DNA of 64,000 nt from Arenibacter amylolyticus (GCF_002150785.1 NZ_MTAZ01000005.1:111280-175279); one strand, 5' to 3'; shown: positions 36,435-45,566, counted from the stretch's first letter. The notes: generated by a model not told the origin, from the letters alone. Made by a program: numbers and translations.

Positions 36435-38303
36435 ATGAAGAAGAATATTATAAAAATTACAACATTGTTGGTCTTCGGATTTCTGGTTGTGGGATGTAAC
36501 GAGGACTTCCTGGAAACAACCCCATTGAGTGAAGTGGCGGAAGACAACGTATGGTCCGATAAAAAATTGGCAGAAGCAGCTGTATTGGACCTCTATCAAG
36601 GGACTTGGGCTGGTACCCTGACCCGTGAGGAAACTACGGACGCCTTTACAGATCAAGCGGTATTTACCCACCCCGGAAGAGGGGTAGATGGGTATACCGA
36701 AGGAAAGATGAACCCCGCTGGAAACTTTATGGATATGCAATGGATGAGCTGGCCTCAACTATATCCATTCATCAGGAGTGCTAATATTGCCATCGAGAAA
36801 CTTACCATTAATGAAGCTGGAATAGAAGACGGATTGGTAAAGCGTTTGCTGGGGGAAGCCCATTTTATGAGAGGGTATTTCTATACGCAGCTAATGAGGC
36901 AATTTGGAGGTGTGGTATTGTTAACCAAGCCTTTAACCTTAGATAGCGAAGCCAATAACCCCAGAGCAACTTTTGAGGAGACCGTAAATCAGATTCTTGC
37001 CGATTTAAATCAGGCGATTGTTTTATTGGAGGATGCTCCCATAGATCCGGCAAGGGCACATAAGATCACGGCCCTGGCTATGAAGTCCAGAGTGCTGACC
37101 CATGTTGCCAGTGATTTATATCATCCATCAAAAAATTCGCATGTTTCTACCATAGCTTCCTATGGTCATCCAGAATTAATTGGCTGGACCAGTGGGTCCC
37201 AGTTAGATAGATGGGAGGCGGCAAAAGTAGCTTCAAAAGCCTTGTTGGATGCTACTACGGGGTATAAGTTAGACTATACCGCACCTGCTTCACAGGAGGA
37301 AGCAATTCAGAATTACGAGGACATTTGGCTTCAAGGAGATCAGAACCAAGACTTTATTTGGGGCCGATTGGTAGAAGAATTTGGTTTTGGATCTAGAACG
37401 TACCCAGGAGGGGATGGCTGGTCTCAAGGTCCAGGAATGGTGGCTTTGTACCACGGTCCCAATGGATATCACGAATGGGCAGGAACCACTCCTACCGAAG
37501 CCTTGGTATCTAAGTACGACTTTGCAGATGGTACCAAGTTTGACTGGGATAACCCAGACCATGCAGCTGCTCCTTATGATGATAGGGAAGCAAGATTTTA
37601 CTCTACCTTCCTTTATGACGGAGCTCCTTGGAAGCAAAGAACGGATGATGTAGTGAAATATGATAATTTTAACGAAATTCAAACTGGCTTTTATACCCTT
37701 ACCGATGGTACCATTATCAATGGTGTAGACACGCGTCAAGGTCCAATAGAAGATTGGAATGGTTCAAGAACGGGCTACTATTTTAGAAAATTTTCCGATC
37801 CTAGACAACCAGCCTCTTGGCCAAACAACCTGCAAAAGGTAGATGCTCCTTATATTAGATATACAGAGGTGCTGTTAAACTATGTAGAGGCAAATATTAA
37901 TCTAGGGGAAGAAGGGGAAGCAATTACCTGGTTAAATAAACTTAGATTTAGAAATGGTTTGCCGGCGGTTACAGTGTCCGGAGCAGAATTAATGGAGCTC
38001 TACAAAAGGGAAAGAGATAAGGAATTGGTGAATGAAGATGCCAGATTATTCGATATGAAGCGTTGGTTAGAAGGCCCTCAGTCTTTGAATAAACCCGTAC
38101 AGCAAATACTTGTGAAGGGTACTCAAAAACCAGGGACCACGGTAACCGATTATAGAAAAGATACCGCGCTTTTTGATTATACCTATAAGCCTACGGATAT
38201 CGTTTTTGAAAATAGAATTTGGCAAGATCATGTTTATTTCATGCCAATTAAACAAGAGGAGATCGATAAGGACCCCTCTATTATCCAAAATCCAGGATAT
38301 TAA
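36435..38303 (+). CDS. SusD/RagB-family nutrient-binding lipoprotein
   Basis: The 622-residue protein has a lipoprotein signal with Cys21 (LLVFGFLVVGC) followed by NEDFLETTP, the usual start of mature SusD. The TPR-rich SusD fold is seen in RLLGEAHFMRGYFYTQLMRQFGGVVLLTKPL and the C-terminal RERDKELVNEDARLFDMKRW. It caps the SusC barrel at the cell surface and binds the cargo. It is longer than many SusD proteins (about 500-550 residues); extra aromatic-rich segments around residues 300-420 may shape the binding site. A weak terminator lies between it and the next gene. Confidence 0.95.
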   Translation: MKKNIIKITTLLVFGFLVVGCNEDFLETTPLSEVAEDNVWSDKKLAEAAVLDLYQGTWAGTLTREETTDAFTDQAVFTHPGRGVDGYTEGKMNPAGNFMDMQWMSWPQLYPFIRSANIAIEKLTINEAGIEDGLVKRLLGEAHFMRGYFYTQLMRQFGGVVLLTKPLTLDSEANNPRATFEETVNQILADLNQAIVLLEDAPIDPARAHKITALAMKSRVLTHVASDLYHPSKNSHVSTIASYGHPELIGWTSGSQLDRWEAAKVASKALLDATTGYKLDYTAPASQEEAIQNYEDIWLQGDQNQDFIWGRLVEEFGFGSRTYPGGDGWSQGPGMVALYHGPNGYHEWAGTTPTEALVSKYDFADGTKFDWDNPDHAAAPYDDREARFYSTFLYDGAPWKQRTDDVVKYDNFNEIQTGFYTLTDGTIINGVDTRQGPIEDWNGSRTGYYFRKFSDPRQPASWPNNLQKVDAPYIRYTEVLLNYVEANINLGEEGEAITWLNKLRFRNGLPAVTVSGAELMELYKRERDKELVNEDARLFDMKRWLEGPQSLNKPVQQILVKGTQKPGTTVTDYRKDTALFDYTYKPTDIVFENRIWQDHVYFMPIKQEEIDKDPSIIQNPGY

Positions 38304-38329
38304 AAAACATTGATGAAGTATTAAGAATG

Positions 38330-38360
38330 ACCCTTAGCACTTTTGTGCGGGGTTTTTCTT
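38330..38360 (+). terminator. Weak terminator or attenuator after the SusD gene
   Basis: The structure is ACCC..GCAC / GTGC.GGGT with a TTTT loop and a bulge, followed by TTTTTCTT. It ends 34 bases before the next ATG, so it may reduce rather than stop transcription into the VCBS and cytochrome genes, keeping SusC/SusD mRNA in excess. Confidence 0.55.
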
Positions 38361-38393
38361 ATTTTAATGACCTATAGAGAATACCTACTAATT

Positions 38394-41300
38394 ATGCATA
38401 GAATTGTTTACCTTTTTTGTTTGGGATTGTTGGTTGCGGCCTGTACGCCAAAATCCGATACTTTGTTTACCAAGTTAGCCTCCAGTGAGACGGGGATCGA
38501 TTTCAATAATAAGCTTACGGAAACCCATACCTATAACTATTTTACCTATCCCTATATGTACCTGGGAGGTGGGGTTGCCGTTGGAGATGTGAATAATGAC
38601 GGTCTGGAAGATTTGTTTTTTACCGGGAATATGGTAGAAAACAAACTATATCTCAATAAAGGCAATATGCAATTCGAGGATATTACTGAATCTGCCGGAT
38701 TAAAAGGCGATGATCGTTGGTATTCAGGGGCATCCTTTGTAGATATAAACCAAGATGGTTTTGTGGATATTTATATTGCTGTGGGAGGTAAATATGGTCC
38801 CAATAATAACGTGCTCTATATCAACAATGGGGATAATACCTTTACAGAAATGGGTGCAGAATACGGGGTGGATTGTGATGGTATAAGTATGCACGCTACT
38901 TTTTTTGATTATGATAATGATGGCGACTTAGATCTATATGTTATAAACTACCCGCCTACCAGTTTTACGGCACCCGTAGAGTATTATCACTATATGTTGA
39001 CCAACCACGAACATAAGGATTCCGATAGGCTTTATAGAAATGATAACGGTAAGTTTACGGATGTAACCAAAGAAGCGGGCCTAAGTTCATTCGGCCTAAG
39101 TTTGGGCGTGGTGGCTTCCGATGTTAATGACGATGGCTATATAGATATTTTTGTGTCGAACGACTTTAATGCGCCCGATTTTTTATTCATTAATAACCAG
39201 GACGGGACTTTTACCAATCAAATAGATACCAGTTTACAGCAAACTTCATTTTTCGGAATGGGAGCGGATATAGCCGATTTTAACAACGACGGCCTGTTCG
39301 ATATTTTTCAGTTGGATATGTCTGCCGAAGATAATTTTAGATCCAAAGCAAATATGTCTTCCATGGACCCGGATGCTTTTTATAGGTCAGTAGATCTAGG
39401 GTTGCACCATCAATATATGCAGAACTCCCTGCAATTGAACCATGGTAATGGAGCGGGAGAACTTCCTTTGTTTAGCAATGTCGCTAGAATGGCAGGAGTG
39501 TCTTCCACGGATTGGAGTTGGGGCGGACTCATGGCCGATTTTGATAATGATGGATGGAAAGATTTATTTGTGACAAATGGTATCCGTAGGGATGTAAATA
39601 ATAAAGACTTTTATGCCAAACACCGGGAGTTTTTCGATAAAATGGAGAATGATCCCAACTATAAGAACAAAGAAGAAGAGGTTAAGTTGTTAAAGTATTT
39701 AGAGCAGCTGCCCTCCGAAAAGCTTAGTAACTATATGTTCCATAGCAATGGAGACCTTACATTTTCCAACAAATCCGAGGCATGGGGATTGGGAGAGAAA
39801 ACATTTTCTAATGGGGTGGCTTTTGCCGACTTGGACAATGATGGCGACTTAGATTTAATTGTTAATAACCTAGAAGATATTGCTAGTGTTTATAGAAACA
39901 ACACCAGTGAGAAGAACCATTTAACCGTAGACCTGAACGGCGGAGGCGAAGTGTTGCCCAATGGTAGTAGGGTTTTTATCTATACCAAGCAGGGAATGCA
40001 GGCGCAAGAACATAATACGGTAAGAGGGTATATGTCCTCGGTAACACCTTTGTTGCATTTTGGACTTGGAGATGTGGAACAAGTGGATAGTTTAGTGGTA
40101 AAATGGCCAAATGGCGCAATCACCAAGCTAAACGATATTGCGGCAAATCAGCGCCTTGTGGTAGCTTATAAGGAGGATAAAAAGGAGGCCATCGGTAGTT
40201 CGCCGCATGTAGTTGCTTCTAAGTTCGAAACCATTGATACTCCTAATATTTTTAAGCATCAGGAAAATGTGTTCAATGATTTTGAGGTTGAAGTGTTATT
40301 GCCCCACAAAAACTCCACCTTAGGACCGGCATTGGCGGTAGGGGATTTAAATGGAGACGGTTTGGACGATTATATTGTTGGAGGTGCCGTTGGGCAACCG
40401 GCAGCCGTGTTTTTACAAACCAGGGATGGTAGCTTTGAAGAGTTGGAAATCCCAGATCTAGTAAAAGATAAATACTATGAGGATTTGGGTATTGTCATAT
40501 TTGATCCCGATAACGATGGGGATATGGATTTTTATATTGCTAGTGGAGGAAATGAATTTAAACCTAATTCCCTAGGGTATGAGGATAGAATCTATGAAAA
40601 CCTAGGAAATAATAAATTTGTTAGAAACAAGGAGGCGCTTCCTGATCTTAAAATCAGTGGAATGAATGTTTCCGTAGCAGACTATGATAAGGATGGGGAT
40701 TTGGATCTGTTTGTAGGAGGTAGGTTGATGCCTAAAAAATACCCGTATCCCACAGATTCCTATATTTTAGAAAATGTAAGTACGGAAAACGGTATAAAAT
40801 TTAGGGATGCTACAGAAAAAGTGCTTCCGGAACTTAAATCCCTTGGATTGGTTACGGCTTCCGTTTGGATCGATTTTGATAACGATGGTTGGGAAGACTT
40901 AGTGGTAGTAGGGGAGTGGATGCCTATTAAATTCTTTAAAAATACCCGTGGCGTGTTCGAGGATGTTTCCAGTAAAATGTATGATGGACCTTCGTCCGGA
41001 TGGTGGTTTGCCATGGAGAAGGCCGATTTTGACAATGACGGAGATGAAGATATTATTATTGGAAATTTGGGAATGAATTATAAGTACCAAGCGAGTGAGG
41101 AAACTCCATTTAGGGTGTATTTAAACGATTTTGATGACAATAACACTCCAGATATTGTGTTGAGTTATAAAAGTGGGGAAACGGAATTTCCGGTTAGGGG
41201 GCGCCAATGTTCCTCACAACAGATGCCCGCCATCAAGGCAAAGTTTCAGGATTACAATTCCTTTGCGAGTGCCTCCCTTAATCAGATTTATACGGATAAA

Positions 41301-41702
41301 AAGTTGGAGGAGTCCTTGAGTTATGAAATAACCTCCTTTAAGCATGTTTATTTGGAGAATAACGGAGGTGTTTTTACTGCTAAACAATTACCACAGCTAT
41401 CACAAATATCCAGTATTAATAGGTTTGTGGTGGAAGACTTGGACAACGATGGGAATATGGATGTAGTGTTGGCAGGGAACCTTTACAATTCCGAGGTAGA
41501 AACCCCTAGGAACGATGCTAGCTTTGGGTTGTTTCTTAATGGGCTAGGTGATGGGAATTTTAAAGCGAATACAATGTTAGAATCTGGTCTTAAAATTGTT
41601 GGGGATGTTCGTGGAATGGAAACAATAACCATCAACGGAGAAAAGCATATTCTAGTTGCTAAAAATGATGATTACCTTCAATTGATAAAAGTTAATCTTT
41701 AA
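38394..41702 (+). CDS. FG-GAP/VCBS-repeat lipoprotein with ASPIC/UnbV domain (CRTAC1-like)
   Basis: From the ATG at 38394 (MHRIVYLFCLGLLVAAC, lipobox) this is 1102 residues; upstream codons at 38343 (TTG) and 38367 (ATG) only add a polar stretch before the signal. I count seven calcium-loop FG-GAP/VCBS repeats in the first half (DVNNDGLEDLFF, DINQDGFVDIYI, DYDNDGDLDLYV, DVNDDGYIDIFV, DFNNDGLFDIFQ, DFDNDGWKDLFV, DLDNDGDLDLIV), then an ASPIC/UnbV domain (LPNGSRVFIYTK to LHFGLGDVEQVDSLVVKWPNG), then about seven more repeats (DLNGDGLDDYIV to DLDNDGNMDVVL). This suggests two calcium-bound beta-propellers on the cell surface or in the periplasm. Binding to a protein or glycan is the usual role; the ligand is unknown. 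Confidence 0.93.
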   Translation: MHRIVYLFCLGLLVAACTPKSDTLFTKLASSETGIDFNNKLTETHTYNYFTYPYMYLGGGVAVGDVNNDGLEDLFFTGNMVENKLYLNKGNMQFEDITESAGLKGDDRWYSGASFVDINQDGFVDIYIAVGGKYGPNNNVLYINNGDNTFTEMGAEYGVDCDGISMHATFFDYDNDGDLDLYVINYPPTSFTAPVEYYHYMLTNHEHKDSDRLYRNDNGKFTDVTKEAGLSSFGLSLGVVASDVNDDGYIDIFVSNDFNAPDFLFINNQDGTFTNQIDTSLQQTSFFGMGADIADFNNDGLFDIFQLDMSAEDNFRSKANMSSMDPDAFYRSVDLGLHHQYMQNSLQLNHGNGAGELPLFSNVARMAGVSSTDWSWGGLMADFDNDGWKDLFVTNGIRRDVNNKDFYAKHREFFDKMENDPNYKNKEEEVKLLKYLEQLPSEKLSNYMFHSNGDLTFSNKSEAWGLGEKTFSNGVAFADLDNDGDLDLIVNNLEDIASVYRNNTSEKNHLTVDLNGGGEVLPNGSRVFIYTKQGMQAQEHNTVRGYMSSVTPLLHFGLGDVEQVDSLVVKWPNGAITKLNDIAANQRLVVAYKEDKKEAIGSSPHVVASKFETIDTPNIFKHQENVFNDFEVEVLLPHKNSTLGPALAVGDLNGDGLDDYIVGGAVGQPAAVFLQTRDGSFEELEIPDLVKDKYYEDLGIVIFDPDNDGDMDFYIASGGNEFKPNSLGYEDRIYENLGNNKFVRNKEALPDLKISGMNVSVADYDKDGDLDLFVGGRLMPKKYPYPTDSYILENVSTENGIKFRDATEKVLPELKSLGLVTASVWIDFDNDGWEDLVVVGEWMPIKFFKNTRGVFEDVSSKMYDGPSSGWWFAMEKADFDNDGDEDIIIGNLGMNYKYQASEETPFRVYLNDFDDNNTPDIVLSYKSGETEFPVRGRQCSSQQMPAIKAKFQDYNSFASASLNQIYTDKKLEESLSYEITSFKHVYLENNGGVFTAKQLPQLSQISSINRFVVEDLDNDGNMDVVLAGNLYNSEVETPRNDASFGLFLNGLGDGNFKANTMLESGLKIVGDVRGMETITINGEKHILVAKNDDYLQLIKVNL

Positions 41703-41715
41703 GATTGGCTGTAGC

Positions 41716-41756
41716 ATGTCCCACCAAGCGCAACTCCCTGGTCTTTGGTGGGGCAT
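41716..41756 (+). other. Stem-loop between the VCBS and cytochrome genes
   Basis: A 12-base-pair stem (ATGTCCCACCAA / TTGGTGGGGCAT, one G-U pair) with a 17-base loop begins 14 bases after the VCBS-gene stop. It lacks a T run, so it may stabilise an mRNA end or mark a processing site rather than terminate. Confidence 0.5.
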
Positions 41757-41810
41757 TCTCTTAAAGGATGCACCGGATTGTTTTTAAAAACGCCTTTTAA
41801 AAGAACCTAG

Positions 41811-43040
41811 ATGTGGAATAGGAAGCAATTGGTAAGCTGGATACTTGGATTAGCCGGTCTGGGATTGGGAGTATTGGTGTTTAATTGTAAAAATGCTAAT
41901 AAAGAGTCAGACTACCTTAGTCTGCCTATTTTGGCAACGCATGCCAATGGGGAGCATTATGTAGGTTCTAAAACCTGCATGGGATGTCATGCCGATATCT
42001 ATGACAGTTATTTGGAAACCGCTCATTACAATACCTCCTCAGTGGCAGATACTAGCACTGTAAAAGGAAGTTTTATGGTTGGGGCCAATAGCCTAGATCT
42101 GGCCGATGTTTCTTTTACCATGACGCAGGAAGGGGATTCTTTGTTTCAGTACATAAAAATAAGAAATAGAAGTATAGCACTCCCACCCACGCCCTTCGAT
42201 GTGGTTGTTGGATCTGGTGTTAGAGGGCAGTCTTATCTGTCTTGGGAAGAAAACGATTTATACCAACTCCAGGTGTCTTACCACTCACAGTCAGATAATT
42301 GGGTGAATAGTCCGGGGTATCCATCCTATCATACCAAAAGACCTATACGCAGTGCCTGTTTAAAATGTCATGTAACCCATGCGGAGAAAAAAGGGGAGTC
42401 AGTCATGGGAAATTCCTTTGACCGGTCTAAGATGATTTTAGGGATAAGCTGTGAAAAATGCCATGGTCCTTCATTGAAACACGTTGCCTATCAACAAAAA
42501 CATCCAGAAGCGGGTGAATCCAAATTCGTTATTAAAATAGATACCTTATTAAGGCAACAGCGTTTGGATCTATGTGCGCAATGTCACTCCGGCCCAAGGG
42601 ATGTACAACTAAAGGGCGATGCGTTTTCATATTTTACTGGGGAAGACCTAAATCAGCATTCCAGAAATATAGATTCTGGAAAACCCCAGGAAACCTTGGA
42701 TGTGCATGGGAATCAATATGGGTTATTAATTCAAAGCGAATGTTTTAAGGAGACGCCTACTATGGATTGTAACACCTGCCATAACCCCCATAAGAAAGAA
42801 CGAGGGGATATAGCGTCTTTTATACTGAAGTGTATTGCGTGTCATGGGGAAATGAAAAAGCACTATAGCGTAGACGCAAAGCTTTCTACCGAAATGCAGG
42901 ATAATTGTATAAGTTGTCATATGCCCTCCAAGCCTTCCAAGGCTATGATGGTGCAATTGACTCCAGATAGTGTGGAGACCTCTTTTAAAATAAGATCCCA
43001 TTTAATTGGAATCTATGCGGAATCCTTGTGGAAGGAATAA
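41811..43040 (+). CDS. Seven-heme c-type cytochrome, probable lipoprotein
   Basis: The 409-residue protein has seven CxxCH heme motifs: residues 56 (CMGCH), 183 (CLKCH), 214 (CEKCH), 255 (CAQCH), 320 (CNTCH), 341 (CIACH) and 366 (CISCH). It begins with one hydrophobic helix, WILGLAGLGLGVLVFNC, which could be a lipobox with Cys26 or a membrane anchor. Between hemes 1 and 2 lies a heme-free domain of about 120 residues. The layout recalls cytochrome c554/NrfA-related multiheme proteins, but I see no nitrite reductase CxxCK site. It is the last gene of the SusC-SusD-VCBS block and ends at a strong terminator. Periplasmic or surface electron transfer is the likely role. Confidence 0.9.
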   Translation: MWNRKQLVSWILGLAGLGLGVLVFNCKNANKESDYLSLPILATHANGEHYVGSKTCMGCHADIYDSYLETAHYNTSSVADTSTVKGSFMVGANSLDLADVSFTMTQEGDSLFQYIKIRNRSIALPPTPFDVVVGSGVRGQSYLSWEENDLYQLQVSYHSQSDNWVNSPGYPSYHTKRPIRSACLKCHVTHAEKKGESVMGNSFDRSKMILGISCEKCHGPSLKHVAYQQKHPEAGESKFVIKIDTLLRQQRLDLCAQCHSGPRDVQLKGDAFSYFTGEDLNQHSRNIDSGKPQETLDVHGNQYGLLIQSECFKETPTMDCNTCHNPHKKERGDIASFILKCIACHGEMKKHYSVDAKLSTEMQDNCISCHMPSKPSKAMMVQLTPDSVETSFKIRSHLIGIYAESLWKE

Positions 43041-43089
43041 ATAGAGGATCGACTCTTGGTGATACTTAAGAAAAGACCTTTTCAAATGA

Positions 43090-43124
43090 AAAATCCCGTA
43101 GCGAACTGCTCGCTACGGGATTTT
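43090..43124. terminator. Bidirectional terminator between the cytochrome gene and pruA
   Basis: A perfect 15-base stem (AAAATCCCGTAGCGA / TCGCTACGGGATTTT) with a 5-base loop lies between convergent genes. Its core matches the terminator at 32680-32704 in 22 of 25 bases; the three differences are all transitions. Confidence 0.92.
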
Positions 43125-43145
43125 ATATTAAATGATCATAGGTGA

Positions 43146-44774
43146 CTACCCTAAGAAAGGATACCTATAATCTGTTGGTGTTACAAAAGTCTCTTTGATT
43201 AATCTTGGAGAAACCCAACGCAATAAGTTCTGAGCAGATCCCGCCTTGTCATTGGTTCCAGAAGCTCTTGCACCTCCAAACGGCTGCTGTCCTACAACGG
43301 CACCGGTAGGTTTGTCATTGATGTAGAAGTTTCCAGCACAGTTTTGAAGCGCTTTGGTAGCTTCGTCTATGGAGTAACGATCTCCGGAGATTACGGCTCC
43401 CGTAAGGGCGTATTCCGAGGTGCTATCTACCAACTTCAAGGTTTCAGACCAGTCCTTGTCTTCATACACATATACGGTAACTATAGGCCCAAAAAGCTCA
43501 GTTTCCATGGTGGTGTAGTTAGGATCCGTGGTAAGGATTACCGTTGGCTCAATAAAATAGCCCTTGGTCTTATCGTAGTTACCACCGGCAACGATGGTGG
43601 CATTTTTATCCTTTTTTGCTTGGTCTATATACTTGGCCAGTTTGTCAAAAGAGGCTTCATGAATAACGGCTGTTACAAAATTCCCCATGTTTTCTGGAGA
43701 TCCTGGTTCGTTGATGGATGCTAGGTCTTCCTTTACTAAATCTAAGATCTCATTAGAGATAGATTTTGGAAGGTATACCCTAGAGGCAGCACTACATTTT
43801 TGTCCTTGAAATTCAAAGGCACCCCTCACAATAGCGGTGGATACCTGTTTTGGATTTGCCGTAGGGTGGGCAAGGATAAAATCCTTTCCACCAGTCTCAC
43901 CTACTATTCTTGGGTAGGTTTTATAGGTGTGGATGTTGTTCCCTATCTGTTTCCATAAATCCTTAAAAACTTGGGTAGATCCAGTAAAGTGGATTCCAGC
44001 AAAATCTGGACTCTCTAGGGCTACCTTGGTGATCATAGCGGGGTCTCCGTAAACTACGTTGATAACCCCGTCTGGTACACCGGCTTCTTTGAAGATGTCT
44101 ACAATTACTTTGGCAGAATAAATTTGACTGTCACTAGGTTTCCACAATACTACATTCCCCATCATAGCGGCACTGGCAGGAAGGTTACCTGCAATGGCGG
44201 TAAAGTTGAACGGTGTAATAGCGTATACAAAGCCTTCTAATGGCCTATATTCAACGCGGTTCCAAACCCCCTCGGAAGATTCTGGTTGCTCCGCATAGAT
44301 TTGTGACATGTATTCCACGTTAAAGCGGAGGAAATCTATTAATTCACAGGCTGCATCAATCTCTGCCTGATGAATGGTTTTGGATTGAGCGATCATAGTG
44401 GCAGCGTTGATTTTAGCCCTGTAAGGACCTGCAATCAGATCGGCTGCTTTTAAAAAGATGGCAGCTCTTTGCTCCCAAGGTAAATTGGCCCATTTTTCGC
44501 GGGATTCCAAAGCATTCGCGATGGCTTCCGAGACGTGTTCCTTTTCTGCTAGGTGATAATGACCTACAATATGCTGATGGTCGTGCGGAGGTGACATCGG
44601 GGCAGTGTTGCCCGTTCTTACCTCTTTGCTACCAATGTACATAGGTATATCTACCTGGTTGTTGAAATAGCTATTGTACTGAATTAATACCTCTTCCCGT
44701 TCTGGAGATCCGGGTGCGTAGCTCTTGATTGGCTCGTTATATGCAGTAGGTACTTGAAAAAAACCTTTACCCAT
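43146..44774 (-). CDS. pruA: L-glutamate gamma-semialdehyde dehydrogenase (P5C dehydrogenase)
   Basis: The 542-residue aldehyde dehydrogenase oxidises glutamate semialdehyde (from proline) to glutamate with NAD+. It shows the catalytic Cys in FQGQKCSAASRVYLP, the general base Glu in PRIVGETGGKDFI, and NAD-site GSTQVFKDLW. The length and N-terminal part (YNEPIKSYAPGSPEREEV; FFQVPTAYNEP) match the single-function eukaryote/Bacteroidota-type PruA rather than the fused PutA. The proline dehydrogenase partner is not in this window. It stands alone with its own -7 box. Confidence 0.96.
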   Translation of the reverse strand: MGKGFFQVPTAYNEPIKSYAPGSPEREEVLIQYNSYFNNQVDIPMYIGSKEVRTGNTAPMSPPHDHQHIVGHYHLAEKEHVSEAIANALESREKWANLPWEQRAAIFLKAADLIAGPYRAKINAATMIAQSKTIHQAEIDAACELIDFLRFNVEYMSQIYAEQPESSEGVWNRVEYRPLEGFVYAITPFNFTAIAGNLPASAAMMGNVVLWKPSDSQIYSAKVIVDIFKEAGVPDGVINVVYGDPAMITKVALESPDFAGIHFTGSTQVFKDLWKQIGNNIHTYKTYPRIVGETGGKDFILAHPTANPKQVSTAIVRGAFEFQGQKCSAASRVYLPKSISNEILDLVKEDLASINEPGSPENMGNFVTAVIHEASFDKLAKYIDQAKKDKNATIVAGGNYDKTKGYFIEPTVILTTDPNYTTMETELFGPIVTVYVYEDKDWSETLKLVDSTSEYALTGAVISGDRYSIDEATKALQNCAGNFYINDKPTGAVVGQQPFGGARASGTNDKAGSAQNLLRWVSPRLIKETFVTPTDYRYPFLG

Positions 44775-44798
44775 AATTATTATATGTTATAATTTACG

Positions 44799-44806
44799 CA
44801 AAGATA
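44799..44806 (-). promoter_or_regulatory. Promoter -7 box TATCTTTG for pruA
   Basis: An exact TAnnTTTG match lies 24 bases before the pruA ATG. TTTTCG about 20 bases further upstream could act as a weak -33 element. Confidence 0.6.
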
Positions 44807-45179
44807 CTAAAAGCATCTGCGAAAATAAAGTAGGAAATATCGAGATTCTGAATGGGGGAAATGAGGCCCTTCAAGAAAGGAAACTGGAGGCTTGGGAAGT
44901 TAATTTCGGGGGATTGTTATGGGTGAGGATGAGTTTACATGCCTATGTCAACCCCACTGGTTTTAGCGGATATCCTTTATTGTGTAATTGATGGAGCCCC
45001 TACCTGGGAGTCTATCGGTTTTTATTTAGGTGACATCTGTAAACAACTATTTAAGGAGTAAGTCCATGTTTCCTTTTTTTTTGTTACAAGCATCTGCTGG
45101 GCTGATCCTAGGAATGAACACTAATTAAGACCACAGGGCAAATCGCTCATGGCATGGGGAAACCAAGATTTTAAGGGAT
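44807..45179. other. Spacer between pruA and apaG
   Basis: Apart from the 40-codon frame at 44939-45061, I see no other gene, terminator or repeat here. The 118 bases after the small frame hold only very short reading frames. Confidence 0.5.
44939..45061 (+). CDS. Small acidic protein, 40 aa, unknown
   Basis: This frame reads MPMSTPLVLADILYCVIDGA, then PTWESIGFYLGDICKQLFKE, and stops. The composition looks like a folded helical protein: balanced, with amphipathic pattern, aromatic and charged residues and two Cys, unlike random AT-rich translation. An in-frame stop lies just upstream. It lies in a 405-base spacer between pruA and apaG, on the opposite strand to both. No clear ribosome site or exact promoter box is visible. 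It could also be a remnant of a larger gene. Confidence 0.4.
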   Translation: MPMSTPLVLADILYCVIDGAPTWESIGFYLGDICKQLFKE

Positions 45180-45566
45180 TTAATTTAGGGCAAAAGGGGC
45201 GCTAAATTTAAAAGTGGGGATATAAACCCTAAAATTCTCCGAAGTGGTCAAGGTTACCATATTATAATGTCCCTTCATGGCACCAATAGTAGAGGCCAAA
45301 AGGCATCCAGAACTGTAGGTATGGGATTCACCAGGTTGTATCACCGGTTGAAGACCAATAACACCCTTCCCATCCAAGAGCTCCAGTTCGTTTAAGGAGT
45401 CATAAATTTGCCAATGACGGGAGGTAAGCTGTACTGGGTCTTTGCTCTGGTTCTCTATGGTAATCGTATATCCAAAGGCAAAATGCACTTTGTAATTCTT
45501 AAAAAATGTCCCATCAAAATTGGTGCTTACCGAAATTTTAATTCCTTTGGTTACCTGTGTTATCAT
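45180..45566 (-). CDS. apaG: ApaG domain protein
   Basis: The 128-residue single-domain protein matches ApaG in length and pattern, with the immunoglobulin-like fold marked by FAFGYTITIENQSKDPVQLTSRHWQIYDS, VIGLQPVIQPGESHTYSSGC and MKGHYNMVT. In E. coli apaG is linked to diadenosine tetraphosphate hydrolase and to Co2+/Mg2+ phenotypes, but the biochemical role is unsettled. Here it stands alone, with long spacers on both sides. Confidence 0.93.
   Translation of the reverse strand: MITQVTKGIKISVSTNFDGTFFKNYKVHFAFGYTITIENQSKDPVQLTSRHWQIYDSLNELELLDGKGVIGLQPVIQPGESHTYSSGCLLASTIGAMKGHYNMVTLTTSENFRVYIPTFKFSAPFALN

Noticed and set aside
41811..43040. Calling the cytochrome NrfA nitrite reductase
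   Set aside because: There are seven CxxCH motifs instead of four plus CxxCK, and no NrfH-like partner.
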